A stretch of DNA of 64,000 bases from Oscillatoriales cyanobacterium M59_W2019_021. GTDB lineage: Bacteria; Cyanobacteriota; Cyanobacteriia; Cyanobacteriales; Geitlerinemataceae. Below the pieces are notes generated by a model, which made no database searches, was not told the DNA's origin, and saw nothing but the letters and a program-made list of their open reading frames with translations. Both the position numbers and the translations under genes were made by a program. Below are positions 48,598-57,812 of this stretch, piece by piece (position 1 is the stretch's first letter; each line of letters starts with the position of its first letter). The stretch spans positions 1 through 64,000 of the forward strand of contig DVED01000071.1 of the NCBI GenBank assembly GCA_015295945.1, given 5' to 3'.

Positions 48598-48688
48598 GTA
48601 ACAAACGTCGGGTGGTGGGTTACGGCACGGATTCAAACGGACTGGTTTTTCCGACAAATCACCCCCGCGCCTAACCCACCCTACGAAA
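48598..48688. repeat. 91-base dispersed repeat, copy 1
   Basis: Starts GTAACAAACGTCGGGTGG and ends CCTAACCCACCCTACGAAA. GGTGGGTTA and TAACCCACC near its ends are inverted repeats. The same element, in opposite orientation and the same length, is at 55255-55345, with about nine in ten positions matching. It ends (on the - strand) eight bases before the mntA ATG, so the toxin-antitoxin operon is expressed from next to or within it. Confidence 0.8.
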
Positions 48689-48719
48689 AATAAGATCGGG
48701 TTATCAGCACAAGTATCGA

Positions 48720-51149
48720 TTAACTTCTCAAATTCACCTCAAATTTCTTCACCAACGTATCCCGCACTTTTTGATGCGCTTCGTCAACTTCCTTATCGGT
48801 TAACGTCCGATCGCCCGATCGATACAGCAAACGAAATGCCAAACTGCGCTGTCCTTCCGGCACATTTTTCCCGCGATATTCGTCGAACACTTCCACCGAT
48901 TCCAACAATTTGCCCCCGGCTTTCACCATCGCTTTCGATAACTCGGCAACGGAAACGGAAATGGGTGCAAAGAAAGCAATATCACGATCAGACGCCGGAT
49001 AGGTTGAAAAGGGTTGAAAACGGGGAATCAGAGTCGAAGGTTGCCCCACCGCTTCTAACAATAAATCTAACCCAAACTCGAAGGCATAAACCTCATCGGG
49101 CAAATCCTTTTCTTGTCGTAATTGGGGGTGTAACTGTCCGAAGTAACCCAGTTTTCGTCCCCGCAACCACAAACTCGCCGTGCGTCCCGGATGCAAGCGA
49201 TCATCGCTGCTGTCGCTGCGATATTCCACCGCAATCCCCAAGCGATCAAACGCGCTTTCTAACACGCCTTTGGCTTCAAACCAACTCATCGGTTGTGCTT
49301 TGCCAGAAGTCGTCCATCGACCCCGCACCGGATCGCCCCCGAGAATTCCGGCGATCGCATCTCCTTCTTTCAAAGTTTCGCCATCTTTCCAGAAAATACG
49401 CCCCACTTCAAAACCGTTTAACGCCCCATTTCCCTGCTGGTAATTGTATTGAAACGCTTCAATTAATCCTGGCAAAATTTCCGTTCGCAGGGCAGAATAT
49501 TCGGCGAATAAAGGGTTAGCCAGACGAATTTGTCGATCGTCCTCGATGGGTTTCACCAAGGAATAATGCAGCAATTCCGTTAACCCCGCCGCCCGAAATG
49601 CCGCCCTGACTTGACGATTGAGGGCAGTTTCGGCGGAAAGGTAGCCGTAGGAACTTTGTTTGGGCAGCGTGTCGCAGAAGCGATCGTAGCCGTAAAGGCG
49701 GGCGATTTCTTCGATGAGATCGATTTCCCGTTCGATGTCTCGGGCGCGGTAGGGCGGTACTTTCACCGTCCACACTCGGGCGGATGCGGGGACAACTTCA
49801 AAGCCCAAATCCACCAAAATTCGCTGGATATCCGCCTCGGGAATCTCACCAACGGTATCGCCTAACTTCACTTGTCCGAGCACTTCTGCCACCCGATCGA
49901 GCCTCAGTTTGATCAACTTAGACAAGTCAGAAGGACGAGTATCGGCAACTGCCCGTCCGGTTGGCGTTCCCCCCGCTAATTCTACAATTAAGGCGATCGC
50001 CCGTGCTGCCGCTGTTTCCAACTCCGCAAAATTCACCCCCCGTTCGTAGCGGGCGGAGGATTCGGTGCGCAGGGATTGGGTTCGCGCCGATCGGCGGATC
50101 GCCACCGGATCGAACAGTGCCGCCTCCAGGACTAAATTCTGCGTCCCCTCGTACACTTCCGTTTCTTCACCCCCCATGACACCCCCCAAGGCAATGGGTT
50201 TGTCGTTGGCGGTAATCAACAGGGTTTGCGCTTGCAGTTGCCGTTCCTGTCCGTCCAGGGTTTTCAGGGTTTCCCCCTCGGTTGCCAAGCGGACGCCCAG
50301 GGTTAAGTCAGCACTTCCAGCCACTTGTTGCAGTCGATCGCGATCGAAGGCGTGTAACGGTTGCCCCCACTCCAACAGCACGTAATTGGTGACATCCACC
50401 ACATTATTAATCGGGCGCACTCCCGCCGACTGCAACCGCCGCTGCAACCACTGCGGCGACGGCGCGATTTTTACCCCTTCGATAACCGTACCGATATAAG
50501 TAGGACACGCCACCGGATCGGCAATTTTCAAATCCAAGGTTGCGGTGTTGGCAATGGCAACCGCCTTCACCTCGGGTAAGTGGAGTTCGCCCCCCGTCAG
50601 GGCCGCCACTTCTCGCGCCACCCCCACCAACGACAGGGCATCCGCCCGATTCGCCGTCGCCGTCAAATCCAAGACTACATCGTCCAAACCCAGCAATGGA
50701 CGGGCATCGCTACCCAGTTGGGGATTTTCTAACTCGAAGATGTGAATCCCTTCCGATTCCTTAGCTAGCCCCACTTCCGCCAAGGAGCAAATCATCCCCA
50801 CCGACGGGACGCCGCGCAACTTGGCGGGTTTAATTTTCAGGTCGATTTGGGGTAAATAGGTTCCAACTGTGGCGACGGGAACGTAAATATCCGATCGCGC
50901 GTTGGGCGCACCGCAAACGATATTCAGGGGAGACTCGGCGCCGATATCCACCTGACACACGCTCAACTTATTGGCATCGGGATGGGGTTGGCGATCGATA
51001 ATTTTGCCCAAAACCACGCCATCCGCCCAAGTTCGGCGGTCTTCGATGTCTTCCACCTCAAACCCCGCCATCGTCAGCAGGTGGGCTAACGCTTCCGGAG
51101 ACATCTCGACATCGACGAGTTCCCGCAGCCAGTTTAGAGAGATACGCAC
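48720..51149 (-). CDS. pheT: Phenylalanyl-tRNA synthetase beta subunit
   Basis: The editing and tRNA-binding subunit of the alpha2beta2 PheRS. At 809 residues it is full length. N-terminal part: [11 protein letters not shown], then the tRNA-binding OB domain ([23 protein letters not shown], about 48-70). The B3/B4 editing domain, the B5 domain, and the catalytic-like B6-B7 domain ([11 protein letters not shown]) follow, and the C-terminal FDX-ACB domain ends [30 protein letters not shown]. The start is GTG at 51149. pheS is not adjacent, as is usual in cyanobacteria. Cytoplasmic. Confidence 0.97.
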   Translation of the reverse strand: MRISLNWLRELVDVEMSPEALAHLLTMAGFEVEDIEDRRTWADGVVLGKIIDRQPHPDANKLSVCQVDIGAESPLNIVCGAPNARSDIYVPVATVGTYLPQIDLKIKPAKLRGVPSVGMICSLAEVGLAKESEGIHIFELENPQLGSDARPLLGLDDVVLDLTATANRADALSLVGVAREVAALTGGELHLPEVKAVAIANTATLDLKIADPVACPTYIGTVIEGVKIAPSPQWLQRRLQSAGVRPINNVVDVTNYVLLEWGQPLHAFDRDRLQQVAGSADLTLGVRLATEGETLKTLDGQERQLQAQTLLITANDKPIALGGVMGGEETEVYEGTQNLVLEAALFDPVAIRRSARTQSLRTESSARYERGVNFAELETAAARAIALIVELAGGTPTGRAVADTRPSDLSKLIKLRLDRVAEVLGQVKLGDTVGEIPEADIQRILVDLGFEVVPASARVWTVKVPPYRARDIEREIDLIEEIARLYGYDRFCDTLPKQSSYGYLSAETALNRQVRAAFRAAGLTELLHYSLVKPIEDDRQIRLANPLFAEYSALRTEILPGLIEAFQYNYQQGNGALNGFEVGRIFWKDGETLKEGDAIAGILGGDPVRGRWTTSGKAQPMSWFEAKGVLESAFDRLGIAVEYRSDSSDDRLHPGRTASLWLRGRKLGYFGQLHPQLRQEKDLPDEVYAFEFGLDLLLEAVGQPSTLIPRFQPFSTYPASDRDIAFFAPISVSVAELSKAMVKAGGKLLESVEVFDEYRGKNVPEGQRSLAFRLLYRSGDRTLTDKEVDEAHQKVRDTLVKKFEVNLRS

Positions 51150-51339
51150 GGCGATCGTTTATCTAGGGTACATTTGAGCCTATTTATTTTATAGCGATCG
51201 GCACTTAGCTGTCAGCCGTCTTGCACGATCGTCGTTATGGATGGCGTTAACATCGGCTCTGGTTGCCAGAAATTCCCGCACCGCATCCAAGTGGCTTTCG
51301 TCCGTCCGCTGCATTTGAATTGTTATGCGGCGGCTTTAC

Positions 51340-51729
51340 TTACCACACTACTATTGGCAAATTTTCGACTTCCTGAAAATGGGCATCGCGTGTTACCAGA
51401 ATTAGATCGTGTTGTAATGCCAGGGCTGCAATCCAGATATCATTCTCAGGTAACGGACGACCTTTGAGCCTCAATTTATTTTTGACTTCACCATATTGCC
51501 GCGCAGTTTCAGCATCGCACTCCAATATCGCGCTACTAGCAACCAACTCATCAATTCTTGCTAGATTTTCTCGAACTCGCCCTGATTTTCTGGCTCCGTA
51601 ACACAACTCACCGATCGCAAAACTGGGAATGAAAACTTCACTGGCTTGAGCCAGATTGTTTTTGATGATCGCCTCATCTGCAAAAAGAGCAATGATGATA
51701 TTGGTATCGAGCAAATACCTACCACTCAT
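51340..51729 (-). CDS. vapC: VapC-like PIN-domain toxin
   Basis: A 129-residue PIN nuclease. The acidic residues of the active site are visible in YLLDTNIIIALFADE (Asp about 8), SFAIGELCYGARKS (Glu), NDIWIAALALQHDLILVTRDAHF (Asp and Asp). This matches VapC toxins that cut tRNA or rRNA. It follows the 51719 gene on the same strand with an 11-base overlap, the standard antitoxin-then-toxin order. Metal-dependent RNase activity is inferred from the motif. Confidence 0.92.
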   Translation of the reverse strand: MSGRYLLDTNIIIALFADEAIIKNNLAQASEVFIPSFAIGELCYGARKSGRVRENLARIDELVASSAILECDAETARQYGEVKNKLRLKGRPLPENDIWIAALALQHDLILVTRDAHFQEVENLPIVVW

Positions 51730-51946
51730 TAAGATCTATCCGATCGCAGTCTTGTTCGATCGCCTCGCGCATTAACTGGAGATCGTCAATCGGGATCGAA
51801 CCTGCAAAACGCAACAATTGCTGTCCTGGCGTACCTCGCACTTCCACTTTTACTAACGATCGAACAAATTCAAGTACCTGCCATTGCAAATGTGGTGGCA
51901 TCACCTTCAACCGTTCGACTACTTCGTCAACGATCGGAATGTTCAT
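51719..51946 (-). CDS. vapB: VapB-type antitoxin
   Basis: A 75-residue protein located just before vapC and overlapping it by 11 bases. MNIPIVDEVVERLKVMPPHLQWQVLEFVRSLV looks like an N-terminal helical DNA-binding or dimerisation part of the DUF2281/VapB-like type, and the acidic C terminus (DLQLMREAIEQDCDRIDLNEW) is probably the toxin-neutralising tail. The identity rests on size and position more than on a clear DNA-binding motif. Confidence 0.8.
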   Translation of the reverse strand: MNIPIVDEVVERLKVMPPHLQWQVLEFVRSLVKVEVRGTPGQQLLRFAGSIPIDDLQLMREAIEQDCDRIDLNEW

Positions 51947-52566
51947 AACAACCTCCTTTCTCCTATCCTACATTACTGCCATCGTCAGCAGGTGGGCTGT
52001 GTCATCAATTAAATCTAGAACCCTTTCGGGGCAAGGGTTTCAGGGGTATTTCCAGAGACGTCTAATAACCAATAACAAAAACCAACCCCAAACCCCAAAA
52101 CCCGAACGACCCATTTTCTGCATAGTCATCACCCCGTGAGAGGTATGTGATGAGTAGCGATCGCCAAAGTGAAAGCGATCGGTTCTCTGGGAGGCACGCA
52201 ACTGCGATCGCCATACCGATGAGATGCTCCCACAGGGAAGACAAGATGACAAATATGACGGGTTGCACCGATCTGCCGATGCGAATCATTACGCAACGGT
52301 CACTTCTAGGAAGACCAAGACCGATCCGCAAGCTTACGGAGCCACATCTGACCGCTTTACGTAAGAATTGCACCAGGTATGGGGATTTCCCCCTCGCCGC
52401 CAGGGGTGATTTTTCGCCATAATGGTAGATAGGGAGGGATGACGGAAATTTTTGTCAAATCTTCAGGGCGGTTGGTGGGGCAAGCGGAAAGAAACCGATC
52501 GCGCCCGACACCCGAACTGGCGACTGTCGTTCGCACTCGATGCACTAGATTTTAAGTTGACTGAAG
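51947..52566. other. Gene-free region between the toxin pair and the kinase
   Basis: These 620 bases carry no convincing gene. A CCCCAAACC-type repeat lies near 52083-52100, and short ORFs here lack known features. The left part should hold the VapBC promoter, the right part the kinase promoter. Confidence 0.35.
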
Positions 52567-54219
52567 ATGAGTTACTGTATCAATCCGGCCTGTCCGAAAC
52601 CTCAGAATCCAGACACGATCGATCGGTGTCTCGCTTGCGGTGCTCCCTTGCTCTTGCACGATCGCTATCGCGTCGTCAAAGTCCTCGGCAAAGGGGGCTT
52701 CGGTACGACTTTCTTAGCGAAAAATGCCGTTTTGCCGGGAAATCCCGTATGTACGGTCAAGCAATTGCGACTGGGATCTAAAGATCCCCAAGTCATAAAA
52801 AGAGCGAGTACGTTATTTCGCCGAGAAGCTGCCACGCTGGGGAAAATCGGCAATCACCCGCAAGTTCCCTCCCTCATCGACTATTTTGAAACGAATAATC
52901 AATTTTATTTAGTCCAAGAATACGTTCAAGGTCTGACGCTCAAGCAAGAAGTGCAAAAGTTGGGCTGCTTCGGCGAAACCCAAGTCCGATCGGTTTTAGA
53001 TGAAATCTTACTCGTCCTCCGCTATTTACAACAACAAGAAGTCATTCACCGCGATATCAAACCCGCCAATATTATCCGACGTCAGATCGATCGCCGACTG
53101 GTACTGATCGATTTCGGAGCGGTGAAAGATGAAGTCAGCCAGACCGTGATGCTCCTCGATGGCGGTTCGCAACTGCCCAACACCTGCTTTGCCATCGGTA
53201 CTCCCGGTTTTGCCCCCCGCGAGCAAATCGCCCTCCAACCCGTCTACGCCAGCGATATCTACGCCCTCGGTGCCACCTGCCTGTATTTGCTGACAGGGGA
53301 ATCCCCCCGACGCTTGGGGTGCGATCCGATGACGGGGGAAATTATCTGGCGCGATCGGGTAACGGTGAGCGATCGCCTCGCCGCAATCTTAGATAAAATG
53401 CTCAAACCCCTGGTTCACTACCGCTACCAATCGGCGGAGGAAGTCCTCGAAGATTTGCATCGCGATCCGGCAGTGACGCCCTCTTTCCCTACCGATGCCA
53501 CGGTGGCGGAAATCACAGCCGGGGATCTGACAGCAGACGACGATCGAGAACCGGAAGTCCCCGCACCGCGTCCTCGCCCCGCCCAAGTCGAAGTGGAGCG
53601 ATCGAACTACTCCGTACTCGCCGCCCAACCGCGTCCGATCTCGACAGTGGAAAAATCCGAAGGAATGGATTCCTTTTACACCGGACTGTCTTCTGCTACC
53701 CCCAGCCGCAGTCTGGTTCGCAACGGGAAAAAAGCGATGGCAGTGGATTGGCAAGACACTCGAGTTGCCGATACCAGCCAACCCTCGGGTAAGTTAACGC
53801 TCTCTGCGTTTAAATCCGCCTATTCGGAAGGAATACGAGATTTTGCCGACTGCGATCTCAGCGGACTGGATCTGCCGAAACTCGATCTCGCTCAAATCAA
53901 TTTATACGGCAGCAAATTGATCCGAACTAACCTCAAAGGCTCGAATTTGTATAAAGCCGATTTGAGTTCGTCGGGTTTGAATGCTGCGAATTTACAACAT
54001 GCCAATTTAAGTCACGCTTATCTGTACTACTCCAATTTATCGGAAGCCGATTTGCGGGGTGCGGATTTGAGCAATGCCTATTTAAAATATGCCAATTTGC
54101 GCGGTGCTAATTTGTGCGGAGCTAATTTAACCAATGCCAAAATTACGCCGGAACAACTCGCTTTAGCCAAAACCAATTGGCGCACGATTTTACCCAATGG
54201 GAAACGCAGTTGGTTGTAA
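52567..54219 (+). CDS. Ser/Thr protein kinase with zinc ribbon and pentapeptide repeats
   Basis: A 550-residue three-part protein. The N terminus MSYCINPACPKPQNPDTIDRCLACG is a zinc-ribbon-like four-Cys motif. The kinase domain has GKGGFGTTF (glycine loop), CTVKQL (Lys), HRDIKPANI (catalytic loop) and DFGAVKDE (metal site). After a Pro/Arg-rich linker the C-terminal 130 residues are A(N/D)L-type pentapeptide repeats, such as ADLRGADLSNAYLKYANLRGANLCGANL, forming a right-handed beta-helix. This architecture belongs to the cyanobacterial SpkB-type kinases. ATG at 52567. Cytoplasmic. Confidence 0.95.
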   Translation: MSYCINPACPKPQNPDTIDRCLACGAPLLLHDRYRVVKVLGKGGFGTTFLAKNAVLPGNPVCTVKQLRLGSKDPQVIKRASTLFRREAATLGKIGNHPQVPSLIDYFETNNQFYLVQEYVQGLTLKQEVQKLGCFGETQVRSVLDEILLVLRYLQQQEVIHRDIKPANIIRRQIDRRLVLIDFGAVKDEVSQTVMLLDGGSQLPNTCFAIGTPGFAPREQIALQPVYASDIYALGATCLYLLTGESPRRLGCDPMTGEIIWRDRVTVSDRLAAILDKMLKPLVHYRYQSAEEVLEDLHRDPAVTPSFPTDATVAEITAGDLTADDDREPEVPAPRPRPAQVEVERSNYSVLAAQPRPISTVEKSEGMDSFYTGLSSATPSRSLVRNGKKAMAVDWQDTRVADTSQPSGKLTLSAFKSAYSEGIRDFADCDLSGLDLPKLDLAQINLYGSKLIRTNLKGSNLYKADLSSSGLNAANLQHANLSHAYLYYSNLSEADLRGADLSNAYLKYANLRGANLCGANLTNAKITPEQLALAKTNWRTILPNGKRSWL

Positions 54220-54396
54220 GGATTTAGCGATCGGCTATCAGCCTGGCAACGCACTTAACGGCTACTAGGCGTCCCTAACTTTCAGTCCGTAGGGGTCGAT
54301 GGAAAAACCGAATCCCTTGCCTTTCTTAGGGTTTTGGGGATTTGGGATTTGGGGTTCGTCAATGACCCATTACCCATTACCGATTACCCATTACCC

Positions 54397-55233
54397 ATGA
54401 CTCATTCTTCTTTAAATACTCGAGTTCTCGGCGAAGGAACGCCGTTGCTGTGTTTGCACGGTCATCCGGGTTCGGGGGAAAGTTTGTCGGTGTTCACCCG
54501 GCATCTGTCGCGGCGGTTCCGTACCATCGCGCCGGATTTGCGGGGATACGGTCGCACGGCAGCACCGGGAGAATTCGAGATGATCGACCATTTAAGCGAT
54601 TTGGAGGCATTGTTAGACCGATTGGCGATCGATCGGTTTTGGTTGCTGGGTTGGTCTTTGGGGGGGATTTTGGCGATCGAATTGGCGTTGCGATTTCCCC
54701 ACCGGGTTGAAGGATTGATTTTGGTGGCAACGGCGGCACGTCCCCGCAGCAGCCATCCTCCGGTGTCTTGGCAAGATTTAGCCTATACGGGGGTGGCAGG
54801 GGTTCTCAATGCGTGGAAACCGGGATGGCAGTGGAATATCGAAACTTTCGGCAAGCGATCGCTCTTTCAACACCTCGTTCGACAACATACCCCAGCCACT
54901 TACCAGTATTTGGCAACAGAAGGCGTTTCGGCGTATTTACAAACCACCGCAGCCGCGAGAAGAGCCTTAGAAAAGGCGCTGCGTCGGGGATATAACCGAC
55001 TGCCGGACTTGAAAAACATTCAATGTCCGTGTCTCGTTCTTGCCGGAGAAGGCGATCGTCACATTACCCCAGAATCGAGTCTGGAAACGGCTCAACACCT
55101 CCCCAACGCGCAATGGCAGTGCTATCCTAATACCGCGCACCTCTTCCCCTGGGAAATTCCCGATCGCGTTTTGCAAGATATCGATCAATGGCTCGACGAT
55201 CGACTAGTACCGCTACGCGGAATTAAAAATTAA
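54397..55233 (+). CDS. Alpha/beta-fold hydrolase
   Basis: A 278-residue hydrolase from the ATG at 54397. The 21 extra residues in the track (PLPITDYPLPMTH...) are translated CCCATTA repeat, so this later start is chosen. Motifs are LLCLHGHPGSGES (oxyanion region), GWSLGG (nucleophile elbow, about 98) and NTAHLFPWEIPD (C-terminal His). The acid is probably in GEGDRHITPE. Substrate unknown. A TTAAAAA heptamer run follows the stop codon at about 55225-55244. Confidence 0.87.
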   Translation: MTHSSLNTRVLGEGTPLLCLHGHPGSGESLSVFTRHLSRRFRTIAPDLRGYGRTAAPGEFEMIDHLSDLEALLDRLAIDRFWLLGWSLGGILAIELALRFPHRVEGLILVATAARPRSSHPPVSWQDLAYTGVAGVLNAWKPGWQWNIETFGKRSLFQHLVRQHTPATYQYLATEGVSAYLQTTAAARRALEKALRRGYNRLPDLKNIQCPCLVLAGEGDRHITPESSLETAQHLPNAQWQCYPNTAHLFPWEIPDRVLQDIDQWLDDRLVPLRGIKN

Positions 55234-55254
55234 AAATTAAAAATGCTTATCCAG

Positions 55255-55345
55255 TTTCGTAGGATGGGTTAGGCGCGGGTACGATCGGTCGGAAAAACCA
55301 ATCCGTTTGAAGGAGTGCCGTAACCCACCACCCGATGTTTGTTAC
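55255..55345. repeat. 91-base dispersed repeat, copy 2 (inverted)
   Basis: The same element as 48598-48688 on the opposite strand, starting TTTCGTAGGATGGGTTAGG and ending GATGTTTGTTAC. Its short terminal inverted repeats and equal length to copy 1 suggest a MITE or a fold-selected repeat. It lies between the alpha/beta hydrolase and the Nif11-like peptide leader. Confidence 0.8.
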
Positions 55346-55537
55346 ACAACATATGGCACTACGCACATAGAGTAGGACGTATTACCAAGTGAAAAGCTAG
55401 ACATAGCAAGGTTTTTGCTGATAGCTGAAGGCTTAGATTCTATGAAGTTAAGTGACAAACAATCCCTTCTATTTTAACTTTTGTCAAAATTTCGTGACTT
55501 TTGGCGAAAATCCATTTATGGTATTAATCAGGCAAGG

Positions 55538-55710
55538 TTTTTGGGTTTGCGTTATCGTCTTTCCAAAAACACGAAAACTGAGATCCGAGTTAACTTAACT
55601 CGGATCTCACCAGGAGTTCGTTCGAGCGAGAGAAGATCGATCCCGCTATATTTCTGACAACTTCATCGATCTCCAAATCGGTTAGCTCTCTATACCCAAG
55701 ACAGAGAGCT
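55538..55710 (+). promoter_or_regulatory. Three consecutive hairpins upstream of the Nif11-like gene
   Basis: First, TTTTTGG/CCAAAAA (55538-55569). Second, an almost perfect 31-base palindrome with 15-base arms around one unpaired base, containing GAGATCCGAGTTAA (55579-55609). Third, AGCTCTCT/AGAGAGCT (55684-55710). They sit in a gene-free 450-base region ending at the Nif11-like ATG. The second is not followed by T on the + strand. A regulated, structured leader is possible. Confidence 0.5.
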
Positions 55711-55797
55711 TTAGGCATTTTCATCCTAAAAATAACCAACACCCATTGACCCGATCTCCTTGCAAGGTATCCTTAAACATTGGGGAAATTTTCGGTC

Positions 55798-56034
55798 ATG
55801 AAACCACAGATGAATGCAGCAACTTTATTAAAAGACGTTCGACAACAACAACTCGCTGAAGCCAAACGCCAAGCGCTCAAGCATCCCCGTCGATTTGTCA
55901 AAATTGCCCGAGAACGCGGTTATAACTTCAGCAAAGACAATCTCGAAGCTGAAATCGATCGCTTATCAGATGAGGAATTGGCATCCTTGATGAATCCAGG
56001 TGTCGGACCGCGACAACATCTCGTCGCGCGATAA
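55798..56034 (+). CDS. Nif11-like peptide (orphan)
   Basis: A 78-residue protein with a Nif11-type domain: LAEAKRQALKHPRRFVKIARERGYNFSKDNLEAEIDRLSDEELASLMNPG. It has the FxxIARExGYxFSxxxL and LSDEEL signature of the family. Nif11-type leaders usually end in a GG cleavage site followed by a core peptide. This one instead ends NPGVGPRQHLVAR without a GG, so it is unlikely to be a simple RiPP precursor. No maturation enzyme, transporter or protease is adjacent. ATG at 55798 (the longer TTG start is rejected). It may be a regulatory or nitrogenase-associated small protein instead. Confidence 0.75.
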   Translation: MKPQMNAATLLKDVRQQQLAEAKRQALKHPRRFVKIARERGYNFSKDNLEAEIDRLSDEELASLMNPGVGPRQHLVAR

Positions 56035-56172
56035 AACTTAACGTCACAGCAGATTGGGGTTGAATCGTTAATAGTTATTCACGTTCATTAGGTCTTCGTT
56101 AAAGCTTAAAATTACGTTGATTAAGTATACATAATCCGTCTGTTGTCGCTGAGTATTGAAGCCAAAAAATAG

Positions 56173-56206
56173 AAACCCAAGTTCCGTTGACTGGAACTTG
56201 GGTTTT
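56173..56206. terminator. Bidirectional terminator between the Nif11-like gene and recA
   Basis: A perfect 13-base stem (AAACCCAAGTTCC/GGAACTTGGGTTT) with a 7-base loop. It has TTTT on the + side and, on the - strand, TCTATTTTTT after the stem. It serves recA (- strand, stop at 56261) and probably also the + strand gene. Confidence 0.88.
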
Positions 56207-56260
56207 AGCATTCCTCCGTTCAAAATTTAGGGAGGAAGCGATCGAGCAATCTGGATTTTA

Positions 56261-57325
56261 TTATTCTTCTTCGTCGCTATGCTCGCCTTCAGCCGTGCCA
56301 ACCGAGTTCGCAGAAACCACCACGCCCATTTCTAATTTTTGCCGAACTTCTCGATCGATTTTTTCAGCAAATTCGGCGTTTTCTTCCATATATTGAATCG
56401 TTTTATCCCGACCTTGACCGAGATTGTCGCCATTATAGCTGTACCACGCTCCCCGACGGTTGATAATGCCGATTTCCTCAGCTAAATCGAGCATACATCC
56501 CATGCGCGAAATTCCCTTGCCGAAAAGAATATCGAACTCCGCCACCCGGAAAGGAGGCGCGACTTTATTTTTAGCCACCTTCACTTTGGCCCGGATGCCG
56601 TACTCGTCCGATCCTTTCTTCAACGTTTGGACGCGGCGAATATCCAAGCGCACGGAGCAGTAGAACTTGAGAGCATTTCCCCCGGTGGTGGTTTCCGGGT
56701 TGCCGTAGGTCACGCCGATTTTTTGGCGCAGTTGGTTGAGGAAGATGACGCTACAACCCGATTTCCCGATATTTCCGGTAATTTTCCGCAAAGCGTGGCT
56801 CATCAACCGTGCTTGCAAGCCGATTTGGGTATCTCCCATGTCGCCTTCAATTTCCGCACGGGGAACCAGTGCCGCCACCGAGTCGATCACCACGATATCC
56901 ACTGCCACGGAACGCACCAGTTGATCGACGATTTCCAGCGCCATCTCCCCGGTGTCGGGTTGGGAAACGAGCAAATTGGCAATATCGACGCCTAAAGCTG
57001 CTGCGTAGGTGGGATCGAGAGCGTGTTCGGCATCGACGAAGGCAGCGATGCCGCCGGATTTTTGCACTTCGGAGATCGCGTGCAGTGCCAGGGTAGTTTT
57101 CCCGGAACTCTCCGGTCCGTAGATTTCGATCACCCGACCTTTAGGAAGACCGCCGCCTAATGCCAAATCTAGCGTTAGGGCGCCGCTGGGAATCGTCTCA
57201 ACTCGCATCCGGGTCGCATCCCCCAGACGAACGATCGAGCCTTTGCCAAAGGAACGCTCGATCTGGTTGATCACCAGATCCAAAGCCTTTTGTTTTTCGG
57301 GATTACCGGTAATTGCAGTCGCCAT
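56261..57325 (-). CDS. recA: Recombinase A
   Basis: The DNA strand-exchange ATPase and LexA co-protease. The 354-residue protein has the Walker [14 protein letters not shown] (about 68-80), Walker [11 protein letters not shown], the L1 and L2 DNA-binding loops in [59 protein letters not shown] and the acidic C terminus EGEHSDEEE. The ATG at 57325 gives the family's usual start. A truncated nucleotidyltransferase sequence lies 98 bases upstream, so the promoter is confined to that gap. Cytoplasmic. Confidence 0.98.
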   Translation of the reverse strand: MATAITGNPEKQKALDLVINQIERSFGKGSIVRLGDATRMRVETIPSGALTLDLALGGGLPKGRVIEIYGPESSGKTTLALHAISEVQKSGGIAAFVDAEHALDPTYAAALGVDIANLLVSQPDTGEMALEIVDQLVRSVAVDIVVIDSVAALVPRAEIEGDMGDTQIGLQARLMSHALRKITGNIGKSGCSVIFLNQLRQKIGVTYGNPETTTGGNALKFYCSVRLDIRRVQTLKKGSDEYGIRAKVKVAKNKVAPPFRVAEFDILFGKGISRMGCMLDLAEEIGIINRRGAWYSYNGDNLGQGRDKTIQYMEENAEFAEKIDREVRQKLEMGVVVSANSVGTAEGEHSDEEE

Positions 57326-57423
57326 GCTTCGCCTCTAAAACGTAATAGTCGTGTCAGAATTCAAGCCGCAACGCCAATTCGAGGGGTCGTCGAACTCGCG
57401 CTATCGGTTGAATATGGGATCGA

Positions 57424-57729
57424 TCAGCAGCCCCTATATTCTACATTGCGGTTACGGGTTATGGGGAAGGTGTCTGGCAACAACGCTCGCCCCGATGCCG
57501 ATTGCCAGTGCGATGCCATTTGTTCGTTCGCCCGTGCCGGGATGAGCCTGATAAACTTCAACAAACTGGGAATCTCGGAAAATTCGACTAACAAATCGAT
57601 ATCGCTAGTTTCGGTTTGCTCTTGCCGGACATAAGAGCCGAAAATTCCAAGATTTTTGACGTGGTAACGTTCTGGCAACACGGATTTATGCTGCACGAGC
57701 CATTGCTGAACTTCTTCTAAAGTTTTCAT
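57424..57729 (-). pseudogene. Truncated MNT-type nucleotidyltransferase
   Basis: The first 65 residues (LEEVQQWLVQHKSVLPERYHVKNLGIFGSYVRQEQTETSDIDLLVEFSEIPSLLKFI) match a minimal nucleotidyltransferase with an intact GSYVR...SDIDLLV site. After LLKFI the sequence changes to unrelated RLIPARANEQMASHWQSASG, so the usual helical C terminus is lost. No HepT partner is present. A translated product could still be catalytic, but it looks like a decayed antitoxin gene. Confidence 0.6.
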
Positions 57730-57812
57730 ACCAGTCTTATGCTCATCAAGATTGTGCCAATCGATCTGTTTTTTGAATATATTGTATCAATGCTCAACAA
57801 CATCTGAAAAGA

